DNA of 64,000 nt from Prorocentrum cordatum (GCA_963575745.1 CAUYUJ010014328.1:120001-184000); one strand, 5' to 3'. Shown: positions 12,106 to 24,740, counted from the stretch's first letter. Translations and numbers: made by a program. The notes: a model not told the origin generated them from the sequence alone.

Positions 12106-12725
12106 GCCCGATCCTCCGGCTCCTCCTCCCGCCGCCCTGGCGGCGCGCGGTCGCTGCGCGCTGCGGTCCTTTGATCATGATCATCAGCTCCGGGAGGAAG
12201 CGCAGCATGCGGACCTCCGCCGCGGCCCCGGGAGGGCCGGGCCGAGCGGGGGCGGGGGGCGGCGGAGAGAGGGACGCCCGCGGGCGAGGGGAGCGGCAGC
12301 GTCCTCCGCAGCCTCGTCCGCCTCCTCCGCAGGAGGAGGCAGGGGGCCTGGGGCGTCTACCTTCGCGCTGTCGCGATCCACGAAGCGCGACTGTCTTCGC
12401 GCTTTCGCGCCCCCCCCCCCCCCCGGAACAGGATGAGAGGTTCGCTCCTCGCTCTGAAGGCGCCCAGACCGCGAAGCGAGACTCCAGCCGAATCGTGCAT
12501 CAGGGGACGGGTAGCGAGGACGCAAGAGCTTGGAGGCCGAAATTAAAATCAGACAGTGATAAAGGCACAAGGCCGGGCCACAGAGGCAAGGGCGCAGGGA
12601 CACCCTAACCGAAGGCGCGCGTCCCTACCAGGCGCCCTGACTGCAACTTCGCACCCTCGGGGCGGCCCCAGGAGAGCGGGGACGGCCAGGGCGAGAAGAA
12701 GGTGGCGGAGAGATGGCGGTCTTCC
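12106..12725. other. GC-rich spacer, no gene recognised
   Basis: Contains a C-run at 12411-12424 and the words CTTCGCGCTGTCGCG and CTTCGCGCTTTCGCG in near repetition (12360-12410). No convincing coding sequence. Confidence 0.5.
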
Positions 12726-13170
12726 AGGAGGAGGAGGAGGAGGAGAAGGAGGAGGAGGAGGAGGAGGAGGAGGAGGAGGAGGAGGAGGGAGGAGGAGGAG
12801 GAGGAGGAGGAGGAGGAGGAGGAGGAGGAGGAGGAGGAGGAGGAGGAGGAGGAGGAGGAGGAGGAGGAGGAGGAGGAGGAGGAGGAGGAGGGGAGGCGGA
12901 GGAGGAGAGGGAGGATGAGGAGGAGGAGGGGGAGAAGGAGGAGGAGGAGGAGGAGGGAGGAGGAGGAGGAGGGGGGGAGGAGGAGGGGAGGAGGAGGTGG
13001 AGGAGGAGGAGGAGGAGGAGAGAGGAGGAGGAGGAGGAGGAGGTGGAGGAGGAGGAGGAGCAGGAACATAGAGGAGGAGAAGGAGGAGGAGGAGGATAAC
13101 GAAGGAGGAAGACGGATGAGGAGGAGGAGGAGGAGGAGGAGGAGGAGGAGGAGGAGGAGGAGGAGGGGGA
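12726..13170 (+). repeat. (GGA)n triplet array
   Basis: Nearly pure GGA/GAG triplets over about 440 bp. Confidence 0.97.
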
Positions 13171-13584
13171 GGGGGGCTCTGCCCCAGGTGGGGCGGTCTT
13201 CCAGGAAAACCGCCCTCCCTGTCGTGAGCTCTGCCATCAAAGGCTGCGGCATGGCTGCGGCGTGTGCAATTTCATATACCATCCGCTTGGTTATCCCCAC
13301 GCGGTGACACCTGAAGCCGACCCCCACCGACCATCGATTCCCCTGAATCGATGGGAGGCGGGGGTAACCAGGGCAGGACAGGGCTAGGACGAGGATAAAC
13401 TCGTTCCAGAACGCTCTGAGAAGGCTTCGCAGTCCCCCGGCTCTCTGAGAAGTCTTCCAAGCCTTCCCAGCAGATGCAGAAGACCTCTCGGCAGGCTGGG
13501 GGCTTCGGAGAAGCTCCGCCGCCCTCTGGGAAGGCCTTTTCCTTCTCACTTCCCCCCATCGCTCGCCGCCGATTGCGGCACCTC

Positions 13585-14485
13585 GTCCGAGGAGGAGGAG
13601 GAGGAGGAGGAGGAGGAGGAGGAGGAGGATAGGAGGAAGAAAAAGGAGGAGGAGGAGGAGGAGGAGGAGGAGGAGGAGGAGGAGGAGGAGGAAAGGAGGG
13701 GAGGAGGAGGAGGACTGGAGGAGGACTGGAGGAGGAGACTGGATGAGGAAGACTGGAGGAGGAAGACTGGAGGAGGATGAGGAGGACTGGAGAGGAGGAG
13801 GAGAGGAGGACGAGGAGGAGGAGGTGGAGGAGGTGGAGGAGTGGAGGAGGTGGGGAGGAGGAGGAGGAGGACTGGAGGAGAAGGAGTGGAGGAGGAGGAG
13901 GTGGAGGAGGAGGAGGAGGAGGAGAAGGAGGACAGGAGGAGGAGGAGGAGGATGACTGGAGGAGGAGGACTGGAGGAAGAGGGAAGGAGGAGGAGGACTG
14001 GAGGAGGAGGAGGAGAGGGAGGAGGAGGAGAGGAGGGGACCGGAGGACTGGAGGAGGGGGGAGGAGGGAGGAGGAGGAGGATGAGGAGGAGGAGGAGGAC
14101 TGAGGAGGAGGACTGGAGGAGGAGGACGGAGGAGGAGGAGGAGGACTGGAGGAGGAGGAGGAGGAGGAGGAGGAGGAGGAGGGAGGAGGGGGAGGGGAGG
14201 AGACTGGAGGAGGAGGACTGGAGGAGGAGAGGAGAGGAGGACTGGAGGAGGAGGAGGAGGAGGAGAGGACTGGAGGAGGAGGACTGGAGGAGGAGGAGGA
14301 GGAGGAGGAGGAGGACTGGAGGAAGAGGAGGAGGACGGAGGACTGGAGGAGGAGGACGGGAGGAGGAGGACTGGAGGAGGAGGAGGAGGAGGAGGAGGAG
14401 GAGGAGGAGGAGGAGGAGGACTGGAGGAGGAGGAGGACTGGAGGAGGAGGAGGAGGACTGGAGGAGGAGGAGGAGGACATTCGAG
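13585..14485 (+). repeat. (GGA)n array with GGACTG interruptions
   Basis: GGA triplets regularly interrupted by GGACTGGA, giving higher-order units of about 20-40 bp. It encodes only Glu/Arg/Gly or Ser/Leu/Pro runs. The 410 bp between the two GGA arrays (13171-13584) is unique and shows no gene. Confidence 0.97.
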
Positions 14486-14829
14486 GACATTCGAGCGAGG
14501 GGCTCCGCGGTCGACTCGGCCGCCGCGGCCCCCGCCCGCGCAGGCCGCGCGGGCTCTCAGGGGTCGCGACCCCACCCCCTGAACAGGGCGGGCGTCTACC
14601 CCACTGGCACTCCAGGCCAGAGTATCTCTGCGGGGCCGTAGCCCCGTGCAATGAAGTCAACCACGAGGTCGTCGCCCAGCTGCAACCCGTGGTATCTGTC
14701 CGCCGTTAGGCGGGATCGTCCCATCTGGCCAATTCTGGCCAGCCTTTGGTGGTAGTCCTTGTCGTAGCCGACGAAGTACGGTAGTCCCGCTCTGCGTGAT
14801 CTTGTTCCTGCACTCCGTCGCCAATAGGT

Positions 14830-17757
14830 TCACTCTGCCGTGTCCGTAGTCGTTGTGCGAGGCCACCGCAGCACAATTCCAGCACCAGAACTGCCCATCT
14901 GCCCATGGGCCACTGCAATGCTGTGGCTGTCGTGGACCACTTTGTTTTTGATCTCAATCAACTCGTTGTTGGGAACACGGACTGCATGTCCATGATATGC
15001 TCGGTGTGTCTCGTACTGCCTCCCGAAGCACACGTTAGCCTTCATCCAGTCGACCACGCTGTACTTACCTGGGGTTAGCCAGCACTCTTGGCATACCCAT
15101 TGCCCTTTCTTCTTTCGCAGTATGTGACCCGACTCCTTCTCGATTTGATATCTTCTTTCCTTTGCTATTTTCTTAGGCATCTGCTTGGGCCTCTCAAGCT
15201 TGGTGGGGTCCGCATCCTTGCACACCTCGTGGATGATCGCTGCTGCCCGCCTTTGGGCCCTCATAAGTGTAGTTTCCACTTCCACCAACGCCTTGACCTC
15301 CTGCCGTATTTCTGCCATTGCCTCTTCTGCTCCACGCTGCGCCAACGCATCCGCCATCTCATTGCCCATGCTGATGTGGAACTCCTGGCCAGCCTGCTTA
15401 ACCGATTCGCCGTCGAGGTGGGATAAGCACTTCTAGACACGTACTCCATACACGCCGCCAGATCGACTGCTGAGCATAGGTTTTATCTGGCCCCACCATG
15501 GTCGCTGAGCACATTGGGGCTGCTCGTAGTACTTGAGGGTCCAGCCATTCATAGCCACCTGGCAGTCCGCGATGGTCAATAACGGGCCTCGCGTCAGCGC
15601 CAATGCCCAGACAAGTCCTGCATGTTCAGCAGCAGGTACACTTTGTTCTCCATCTACGGTGCCATAGAACCCGATATGGTCTGTGCCTTCAATGAAGCCC
15701 GTGTTGTCGTTCGGCAGGCTGGCCTTGTAGATCTCGTGGGCCACCACGTGCATGGCTGCTGGTCGGTCCTCATCATTGTCTTCGTATTTTCCAAGCATTT
15801 CCCGGTCGAAAGTGGGTGCTCGGTCTTGCAATAATTCGCGGAACTTGGCCTCGATGTCCGCTACGCTGTCGAACCAGTGGGATATGTATGCTTCTCTTTC
15901 CCAGCCCGTAAGGGTGAGGGAATAATCGTGCGCGTCTTTCCGCTTCTTCTTGGACGATCTCCATTGCATATCACAAAGGTCCTTCGCGATCTGGCTAGTG
16001 CTTCGGGTCTGGTATCTTGCTTTGAGTAATTGTCGTAGTGCTGCTTGTTCTGGCTGTCGCAGGTAACTTTCCATGTACGGTCCACACCACATCTTCCAAT
16101 TAGCTTGGTTCCTGTCCTCGTCTAGGTCGATGTATACCGCCCATGTAGCTGCCCATATGCCAAGGTCGTGCATGATGCCCTTTCTCTGCTCCTCCGCTTC
16201 TGTGTCCGTTGGTGCACTAGCTTCTGCTTCATGGCACAACTCAGTTGGGCCCCCTTGTGCCACGAGGGCGTTGGGGCACCACATGCGCGCTTGCCCTGGC
16301 CGCTTCCATCGTTCATCTCGTAGCTGTAATGTGAGGCCCCACCCCACTCTATTGATGCGCATGTCGTTGCTGGTGCCTGATCCATCTACGAAAGCCATTC
16401 TGCGCAGAACGGGATCCATCGTGACCAAATTGTTTGCTATTAACTTGGGTCCTCTTATTGCTGTCGTCCAGCAGCTGCCATTCCAATCACCCCATGCTGG
16501 TGGATCAGGTACAGGATTCCTGTGCTTGGGTAGTAGCCCTCGTAGCCAGTATGCCTCCGTCTCTGGGTTGTCGTGCATCTCCTCTAAGGCTTTCTGACAT
16601 AGCGACTGTGACTTGACCACCGCGTCAATCTGGAGGTTGTCGTTCATTTCGCACTCGTAGATCCTGTGCTTCAGCGTGTCAGGCGCCTTAGTACAACGCG
16701 GACAAATTCAATATGTCTGGTATCCTGCTGCTTTACATCGTTGTCCTGTCCATATCGTGCCACAAGCAAGTGCTTCTAACGCGCCTGCTTCTTGGACCCG
16801 GTCAGCTTTACGTAGTTTCTGGAGCGTCTTCTTGAGCATGGTGGTGTCCATCCCGTGCTGCATGCCCTTACCGTAGTAGTGGTCCGCTGCTTTGGTCCAG
16901 AGCTGAGCTTGCATGTCCCTGGTGATGGACTTCATGATGTCGCGAAAGTCGAGCACTCCCACACTCTGGAACCTCCACGTCTCGCCACTAGCATCCCCCC
17001 ACTCATCTGGCATGCGTGGATCCCACCCCAGCTGTTGCAATGAGAGAATAAGTGCCCAAATTGGTCCTGTCACTGAGTTCCACTTTCCACGGGTTCGCAT
17101 CTGGGCCAGACGTTCGATATTAGCTTGCCAGCCTTGTCGTAGCCGTTGATGTGCTGAGGTATCCTTTTGCCACATCTGTACCCATTCACGTACTTGTCGC
17201 TGCAGGCATGCTGTAGCTGGCTCATTTTCGCTGTAAAAGATGATGTTGATTGTTGATGTGCATCTGCCGCCAGTTGTAAATCCAACCATCTCCGCCGCCT
17301 GAGCTCGCGTTTCACGCACTGCAGTTGGACTGAGCCCTGTAATTGGCCAATCGTAGCTCTGCTTGGCTCTCAGGTTGGAATTGAAAAGCATCGCCGTCCT
17401 TCGCCGCCATTTGCCCTTCTGCTTGCTGAAGATCCTGGCGCGCTTTGCGCGTAGCTTTGCCTGCTTAGCCCTGGTAGTTCGCGTGGTTGTGACGCGCTGC
17501 CTTCCCAGCGCCGCATCTATGCCCGGGTCCTTGACGAACTTGGGAGTCTTAATGCTGATGCCCTTGCCTTTGAGGTTCTTCACGATGCACTGCTTGGTCA
17601 CGTCGCAGTTCGTGAGGAGCGCTGACTTTCCTGAGACCACCAGCTTTGAGTCCAGGCAAGCCTGCACAAGCACATCGACCGCCACTGGGAACTGCTCCTG
17701 GAACTGTTCGGCTTGACCTTCGACTCTCGCGTGCAAGTCATCAACAAACTCCCTCGT
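14830..17757 (-). pseudogene. LINE RT C-terminus, zinc knuckle and RNase H
   Basis: Begins with REFVDDLHARVEG (RT motif C, the two catalytic Asp). A Cys/His cluster (CGTIW ... RCK ... ICPRC ... HRIYEC) is split by an in-frame TGA at 16708. RNase H follows with its acidic residues: FVDGSG, AEHAGLVWAL, TIADCQVAMNG and GNEMADALAQRG. An in-frame TAG at 15433 separates the last Asp from the rest. All RNase H catalytic residues remain readable, so decay is recent or slow. Confidence 0.85.
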
Positions 17758-19594
17758 GATGGTAAGCGGCGCCGTATTGTGGGATGTCCAAGATAATGTA
17801 GATCATGGCCCTCGCTGCATGGTTTGCCGCAGCACATCCAGCCACTATGCCGTTCCATGGGCATATTGGTTCAGCATGGTCATGGCATGCGCGTACCACG
17901 CGCGGGGATAGATACATTAACATACTCATATATAAGTTGACCTTCGGATAGTCAAGCTGCATGGCTCTTTTGATCAAGATGCTCAAATCCACGCCGTCGT
18001 AAAATTTTTCTAAGTCCAATTAGAATGCGCCATCTAGTGATCCCTTGAGCTTCGCGCTGATCTCGTCGAGCGACATAGCAAGTAACGCTGCACGAAGAGC
18101 CGAGGGCCCTTGGATTGCTGCATCCCAGTAGCCCGCTTTCTCTGCGCACCAATCTTGCATTTCGCTCTTTGCCATTTTGCGCCACAATCGTACAGGGAAG
18201 GGTAGTAGTCCAATTGGCCTTTCCTCGCCAGCAGTGTTAGAGCCAGCTTTGACCAATAGGTGGTACCACAGGTGGTAGAATTGGTGTGGCCAGCATAGGT
18301 TCCGCTCGCAAGAGTTGATCACGAAGACCAGGCTGCGCTTGGCATCGGGCGGTGGGGCTTTGATCCCGGGTGGTTGCCATTGGTCAGGACCGCGCGCTGT
18401 AGTAGGTCGGAACTTCGGGAGCGCTGCTTCCAGGTCGTCAACATTATAGTACTCCCGCTGGGGCAGTTCGTCCTGTGCCGCTCGTCTTAAGTCTGCCATC
18501 GCCTCCTCCAACTCCTGACGACTGTTGTGCCTCTGCCACCTCGTCTACCAAATCCTTGCACGACATGCAGTAGCGTCGCGTAGAGCGCCTGTCTCCTCCT
18601 TCGTGACTGGGTCCACTGCTGTGTCTGGTAGGTCTCGTCTTTCATGTTTGCTGATGTAGTTGTGGGCCGCCTTCATGCTGCCTGACAACGCCGTCCTGGT
18701 CCATTGGCCAACTTGCTCGCTGACTTTCTTCCAGAGAATCCGCATATGCCAGTCCATGCGTGCCATCATCAACTCCTTAGCCTCCTGCCACTCTTGGATA
18801 TTCTCGATGGTATTCTCAGGCTCAGGGTCGTGACGGAGGTTGGTGACGCGGGACGCTAGGCGTCTCGCTTGTCTATCAAGGTGTGCTGCTTCGTCCCCTT
18901 CTGCTGTGTCGAAGGAGTCCAACTGGTTGACATAGGTCCTGCTAATGCTGCTGATCGTGTCCAGGTGCTTCCGGCAATCGATCGGGTGCCTCCTGAGTAA
19001 AAGTTCTCCATCATGCCATCGCTGATATAACTTCGACCATAAAGTACTGACTTGTTGTTGTATATCTGCCGCGGTGTCTTCGAACTGCTTGCTCGCAACG
19101 TGCTGTGGGAATGGTGCCTCGCGGTCGCGGATTGGTTGCCCCCTCCTCGCCGTAGCCTTGATCTGGTTCTGCGTGACCGTAGCAAGCGCCCTCTCCGCTG
19201 CATTCGCCCATTTGCCGTATGCTTTGCCAAGCAAGTCGCTCATCCTCGGGTTCTGCTTGTATGCCAGCGAATCTTGAACCCACCTGGGGGGGCCTCGGAT
19301 TTGGCAAGATGCCTCCTCCTGGCGGCACTCGTCCCAGATGATCGGGTCGCACTTCATAGCCACGGTCTCGGTGTAGCATGCGTCCAGGAGCGTGTCGTCC
19401 AGGAGTTCTGAGTCGAAGTACTTTGCCATTTCTTGGTGCTGCTGTCTGTCCCTTTGCTTCCTCTTAATGCCCTTCTCTCGCCGCACCTCCGTGGTAGGGG
19501 TGGGCTTCTTAGCTGTGAGCATGGGCTTACGGATGGTGATCATGTTCGGCTTGGCAAAGAGAGCTCTATGAAAATACCTATGTGCTGTGGCCAT
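17741..19594 (-). pseudogene. LINE linker and 5' half of reverse transcriptase
   Basis: One frame carries a basic linker, then RT motifs: RGPDQW before the fingers region, LDLEKFYDGVDL (motif A, catalytic Asp) just after a TAA stop at 18020, and GIVAGCAAANHAARAM (motif B). Another in-frame TAG lies at 18545. Both stops could be single-base changes from sense codons. The frame is lost at 17741 immediately before the FVDD box, so a one-base shift lies near 17760. Confidence 0.85.
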
Positions 19595-20742
19595 GGGGCG
19601 TCATGCTGTGCTCGCACTGCCTTCAGGAGCGGGCGAAAGACGGGAGGGACCAATGCATAGTCTATCATCCTGCCCGGCCCACTGCTGCACGTGTGACTAA
19701 CGTGCTGTGGCACCGCAATCGCTGCTCCAAGTAGCCTTAGCCATGGCGCCGCCTCAAACTCCTGGGGTGCGCTGTTGAAGTCGCCGCAGATAATCCAGGG
19801 TGTGTTGCCCAGGCTGCGCGTAAGCTGCAAGAGAAGCCTCATCTTGCGAATATTCTCACCCGTAAATCCAATCGATGCCGTGAGGTAAGCCGTGATGACT
19901 GCTATCTCCTGTCCTTTGAGCTGCCACTTGACGATGGTGATGTCGTGGAAGTCCTTGGGGAAGATGCTGTGGCCCTGCGCGTCTGGCAGGTGAATGCGGG
20001 TGTCCAAATGCCGACGACGAAGTATGCAGGTGCCTCCTAGCGTCCCTTTCTTCGATCTCGGCGACTGTCGAGCTGGTGCCCAGGTCCCATGAGATCGCCA
20101 GCCCAGCCGCGTGAGCCTGTTAGCTTCGATCTCCGCCGCTGGTCCTCGCAAGTGGTGCTCATTAAATGCGATTATGTCGTACTCCTCGCTCTTCTCGTCC
20201 TCTACGAACTTCTTGGTGGCCTCATTATACTGCGTGCAGTTGGCCACGAAAACTTTGGCAACGTCCCTGACATCGTCATTAAGTTTGCTCTGCTTGGTGC
20301 CGTTGATGACTGGGAAAGTTGATCCAGATTCCTGATCTGGGTCCGACGCCATCGTAGCACTCGTAGAGCTCCCGCAAGTAGAAAAGGGAGACGACGCGGC
20401 AATCATAGCATCACCCCTGCGAGTAAAAGCACTCTCGGTGATGTAGTCGACCTCGTCGTCGATCCAGACCGTCTTAACGTACGCCGGCCTGGGGTTGATG
20501 CTTGGTCCTTGATGAGGGCCTGCTGCGAGTGGGGGTTTGCCGCTCCTCGGCACGGGGCCCACCCCTTGTGGCTCACCCCCCTTCGCAGCTGGCTCTGCTA
20601 GTGCCGCGTAGTAGCACTGCGTGGGGTTCAGGCTACCCTCCAACTTCGTCTCCTTTAGCTTCTGCTGCTGCCGCTGCTGCCGCCTGCTGCGGCTGCGGTG
20701 GCGGTGCCTGCCTGGTAGCCAACGCGACCTTGGTCCTGCCAT
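19540..20742 (-). pseudogene. LINE APE-type endonuclease domain
   Basis: Endonuclease/exonuclease/phosphatase fold. Visible family motifs are FNEHH, then WIICGDFNSAP (the GDxN active-site motif), RMIDYALV (D with downstream helix) and WPQHIGIFIEL (terminal catalytic His). This enzyme nicks target DNA for target-primed reverse transcription. The N-terminal 130 residues are low complexity. The frame ends at 19540, but the protein sense continues in the frame starting upstream of 19594, so one frameshift separates endonuclease and linker. Confidence 0.85.
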
Positions 20743-21793
20743 TGATCTTGGCCAGCTCCGCTAGGTAGGACTGGACCTGGTCATCCTTGGAGAGGTCATA
20801 CTTGGCTGCCAACCTGAGATCCGGATCCATCATAGGCTTTCCTGCTCCAGCTGGCTGCTCTGGTAGGGCGGGTTCAGGGCTTGGTGCTGCTGCTGGTGCC
20901 TGATCGGCACGAGCTTCGCCTTGGCCTCCGCGACGTCTTTTACTAGCTTTCTCGTGGATCAGTTTGGCAGCGTCGAGCGCCTTCTTGGCATTCTGGACAG
21001 CTTCTTTCTTTGCGTTGATGAACGTCTTAGCCTGCTGGTACTCTTTCTGGATCTGCTCGTATTCCTCCTGCTGCTTCTCGTCCAGCATGGCCAGGTCCTC
21101 CTGGGAGAGGGTAGGGAACGGTTCTTCATCATCTGGCTTCTTCTCAGCTTCAGGTACTTCATCTTCCCCACCCAGTCCTTCCTTTGCCTCCGTGAATGCC
21201 CGCTTTGCCTCCGCAAGCTCGGCCACGTTGGTGCTGATCTTGTTGAGCACGTCGTCGCGGTACTCAGTGGCCCGCTTGAGCTGCTTGGCGAGCTTGTCCT
21301 GTTGCTTCTGCAGCTTGTTGAGCTCCGCCACCGCCTGCTGGAGCTTCTGCCCCATGGATGGCTCAGCGGGCTCGACGGGGTCCACCGGCTTGGCCTCTGG
21401 GCATGCCGCCACGATCTCGCCCATCTTGACTTGGTCATTCTGCTGCTGCGCCAGGACGTACTGCTTCCTGAGGAGCTCCACCATTGCCTTGGCAGCGTCC
21501 GAGGCTCCTCCGTCTTCTGGTTGTTCTGCGCGTGGTCCAGTGCTGGGTGCCTTCCACTCGTATCCGCACGACTTGCAGTTGGTCCACCCAAGCTTACCTG
21601 CTCGATTGCAATAGACCCAATTGCCGCTGCCCATAGGACAAACAGGGCATACCAGGTATTGCGTGTGCCTCTTGCCCTTCGTGTTGGGCGGCCTGCAGCT
21701 GGAAGATCTCGACGATGAGCGCCAGGGCGCACCCCATGCCGCCCATGAGCTCTGTTCCTCTTCATCTCGCTTCCAGCCGCGGCCCCTGGTCAT
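20633..21793 (-). pseudogene. LINE ORF1: zinc-ribbon and coiled-coil protein
   Basis: About 386 codons. Near residues 50-80 there is a zinc-ribbon-like set of cysteines (CPVC ... YCN ... CKSCGYEW). A long charged region follows, rich in Gln, Glu, Lys and Ala with heptad-like spacing (residues roughly 130-310), probably coiled coil. Nucleic-acid binding fits its position upstream of the LINE enzymatic ORF. The frame is lost in a Gln/Ala-coding run near 20650, where the endonuclease frame takes over. The nearby N gap means the true 5' end cannot be fixed. Confidence 0.6.
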
Positions 21794-21982
21794 GTACTGC
21801 TGGGGCTGCAGGGACTTTTGCAGCGGCTGCTGCCGCCCCCCTCAAGCCGCGAGTCGGCGTACAGCGAGCCCCAGCCCGCCGCCGCCGATGGTGCGCGCCC
21901 TGCAGCCTCGGCCCGCTCGGGCGCGCGCGCGCGCGCCTGCAGGCCGAAATGGCTTGAGGGAGGGGGAGGAGGAGGAGGAGGA

Positions 21983-22082
21983 NNNNNNNNNNNNNNNNNN
22001 NNNNNNNNNNNNNNNNNNNNNNNNNNNNNNNNNNNNNNNNNNNNNNNNNNNNNNNNNNNNNNNNNNNNNNNNNNNNNNNNNN
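21983..22082. other. Assembly gap (100 N)
   Basis: Exactly 100 N, the conventional length for a gap of unknown size. The GAG-rich sequence just before it suggests a collapsed repeat. Confidence 0.99.
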
Positions 22083-22169
22083 CCTTCCTGGAGGGCGCGA
22101 GGGCCTCGGAGAGGCCCCGCGGAGCGGACAGCGCGTCGTTGCCCGGTCAATGCTATAGCTCTCTCCCGG

Positions 22170-22342
22170 TCAGGTTTAAGTCGGGCCTGTCCCTCAAGGG
22201 AATATTCAAAAATAGTAGAAAAATAGTCTGGGGACGATTTTTTTTTACTATTTTGGAATATTTTGGGGGGACTTTTGAATATGTTATTTTTCGCCCAAAA
22301 TCCCCCTGTAGGCGGGCGGACACGCCCGAGTTAAGGTCAGGC
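22170..22342. mobile_element. MITE-like element, family A copy 1
   Basis: Imperfect terminal inverted repeats: left GTTTAAGTCGGGCCTGTCC, right (reverse complement) TTAACTCGGGCGTGTCC. The interior is AT-rich (AAATAGTAGAAAAATAGT ... ACTATTTTGGAATATTTT), itself self-complementary. The same design recurs at 44350-44512. No coding capacity. Confidence 0.65.
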
Positions 22343-23020
22343 CCGTCGCCCGAGCAACGACGCTGCCCGCTCGATGTCGGTTCGGCCCGGCCTTCGGGCT
22401 CACAGCACAGCTGAGCAAGAAAAAAGCGCTTCTGGGCCAATGTTCCCCATCGGGCAACGATGTTGCCTGGTCGGGGCCGGGCTTGCTGGTGCCAAGGCCC
22501 AGCAGAGCCTGGGCCACAATCTTGCGACGTCCAAATTTTCTCAGGACGGCGTCCCCGGAAGTCCAGACCCTCCCCCAGGACCCGCTTTTCATCCTGAGTC
22601 GTTTTTTGACTGTCCCGAGGCCTGGCGAGGGCCCCCTGGGGCCGAAGATAGCCAAACACTTCCCGCCCTGATTTTTCTACGACGCGATCATGCCTGGGGT
22701 GGAAGAACGCTAGAACCAGCCTGCAGCCCGGACAGAGCAAGATCGTCTCCCGGTCCGGACCCGGATGGGCCCAGACACCGCCAGGCCCGATCAGGACCTT
22801 CAGCAATTTTTCGCTGCCCAGGCGGTCGGCCAGGGCGCAGTTCCGGCACGCCGCCATTGGGTTCCCCCCAGCTTCTTCCCGGAAAGGGCGGCTGCCCAGG
22901 CCTTTCTTTTGGATGGTTTCCACCCGGCCTCGACTTGAGGTGGGCTGACGAGATTAATCTGCGAGAAATAACGAGGTCGAGGTGGGCTGGCGAATAAAAC
23001 ATTGAGGATATCCCGAGCGA
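22343..23020. other. Spacer without recognised gene
   Basis: GC-rich with frames of arbitrary composition on both strands. I see nothing to annotate. Confidence 0.45.
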
Positions 23021-23079
23021 AATGCTGGTGTTTGAAATTCCGATCGATAAAACAAAAGGTAAAGTAAGCACTTCGTTTG

Positions 23080-23520
23080 TTGCGGATGTCTCGAACGAAA
23101 CGCTTGTTTTGCAGAAATTACTGAGGATGTCTCGAGCGACACGTTTGTTTTGTGCTATGAATCGTTCCTCTCCTGGGGTCCAGAATTCAGAGGATGTCTC
23201 AGGTTAAATGCTTGTTTTTACGTGCCCAGGTCGCCCAAGCGGCTGTCTACCATTAAGATGTTCGGAGGATGTCTCGAGCGAGCTGCTCGTTTTCGCTTGT
23301 CCAGGTCGCCCAGGCGGATGTTTAGCATGAGGATGTGTCGCAGGTGTGTTTAGCGAAGCGCTTGGTTTCACGTGTCCAGGTCGCTCGGGCAGATGTCTGG
23401 CATGAAGATGTGTTGAGGATGTCTCGAGCGAGACGCTTGCTTTCACGTGTCCAGGTCGGCCAGGCGGATGTCCAGCATGAGGATGTGTTGGGGATGTCTC
23501 GAGCGAAACGCTTGTCGCAG
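23080..23520 (+). repeat. Degenerate 75-77-bp tandem repeat, about five units
   Basis: Units begin with GAGGATGTCTCGAGCGA and contain CGTGTCCAGGTCG and (C/T)AGCATGAGGATGTGT. Clear unit starts lie near 23189, 23265, 23342, 23417 and 23491. Earlier, shorter relatives occur at 23001-23135. Downstream (23540-23890) a looser array of 10-20-bp GCGTCCC(C/T)TGGC words follows. Confidence 0.85.
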
Positions 23521-24740
23521 TAGAGTGCGTCGCAGTCCAGCCCCGCCCGTCCCTGAGGCGTCCCCTAGCGCCCTGGCGTGCCCCCTGGCGCGTCCCTTAC
23601 GACATTCAAGTGAGACGTCCCCTAGCACGCCACTCGGCGTGGCACGTTCCCTGGTTCGTGCTTTGTCGCGTTTCCTTATTCGTCCCCACGCGTTTCCCCT
23701 GCCCGTTTCGAGGCGGGCCCCCTGACAACGTCCCTTGGCATGACGCGACTTGGCAGCCCCATGGCACGCGTTTTGGCAGGTCCCGTGGCAGATCCCTGAC
23801 ACGTCCAAAGCACGTCCCCTGATGCGACCCCTGACACGTCCACTGGCGCATCCCCTACTGCGCCCCTGGCACATCCTGTGGCGCGTCCGTGAACCTGTGT
23901 CCCGTGTCGTGTTGGTCCTTTTTGGAGCTGACTCGGATTTTGACATCGAATTGATTGAACGCCCTCCACTTTTCCACCTCAGCTGGCTCTGGGGCGGCTA
24001 TGTGTTCAGGCAGCTCGAGCTTAAGATCCAAATCAATTCGGTCAGGACTCGAATGCCAAGGAGGACTCGATCCACAACGCTGTAGAGCAATCGCTGCATG
24101 GCACATCGCAGTTCAGCACGGCACAGCACAGCACAACCCTGGGCCCTGGGCACGGTACACCAATATCGAATACACTGAGCGTTGCAATTGCCCGTAGCCC
24201 GATCAGGTGTCTTGAAACGCTGGCATGCCTCACGTTTCCATATCCTTTCCGGATTCGTGGGTCGCTCATGTTTTCTTGCCCTGGTGGTGTTGTGGGTGTT
24301 CACGGCCAGGAAGGGCGGCGGCGGCGCGTGTTTTCTCCGGTCTGCTCCCCGCCACCCTTGCCACCGTGGTTCGCCACGGCCGCCCACCGCGCTCTGGCCC
24401 TGCGCGCCTGGCTGCTGCTGCCCGCCGGCTGCTCATCGGCGAATTCTTCGGCGTCTGAGTGTCCCTCCTCCCTCTCGGCCTCCCGCCTCCCTCCCTGCAC
24501 GCCGGCCGATTCGCTAGTCAGTGGCCCTGCCTAGCTGCTCGCTGGAGCGGATTTCGCCGCCTCGCCGCTGACGAAAAACTGTGTGGTAAAAATCGGTTGG
24601 CTTCTCGTTGTTGCGCGTCTGCGGTGGGCTGTGCTTCCTCTGCGCCCACAGCGCCACGGCCCGGCCCCCCCAGCCTGGCGACGACACCTCGGCAGTGGAC
24701 GCAGACGACGACGTTTGGCGGCGCGCCCTAGGAAATGAAA

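Larger units (their letters stand above)
14650..21800 (-). mobile_element. Decayed LINE (APE endonuclease, RT, RNase H)
   Basis: A minus-strand non-LTR retrotransposon reads 5'-ORF1 (zinc ribbon, coiled coil) - APE endonuclease - linker - reverse transcriptase - zinc knuckle - RNase H-3'. Frame bookkeeping shows ORF2 is mostly one frame from about 19594 to 17741 and another from about 17757 to 14830. It is interrupted by in-frame stops TAG (18545), TAA (18020), TGA (16708) and TAG (15433) and by frameshifts near 20650, 19570 and 17760. The 5' end is near the assembly gap, and the 3' end is placed loosely near 14650. The element is inactive as it stands. Confidence 0.85.

Noticed and set aside
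12605-14660. 650-codon minus-strand ORF across the GGA arrays
   Set aside because: Two repeat-derived ends with 400 nt of unique sequence between them; composition is poly-Ser/Leu/Pro.
15488-15500. CACCATGG near 15494 as an outlying mini-hairpin
   Set aside because: The left flank does not pair with the right flank.
21842-22226. ORFs spanning the N run
   Set aside because: They cross an assembly gap of unknown length, so continuity is meaningless.
23020-23520. CRISPR-like array (regular 75-bp repeats)
   Set aside because: Units are degenerate tandem copies with no unique spacers, and the genome is eukaryotic.
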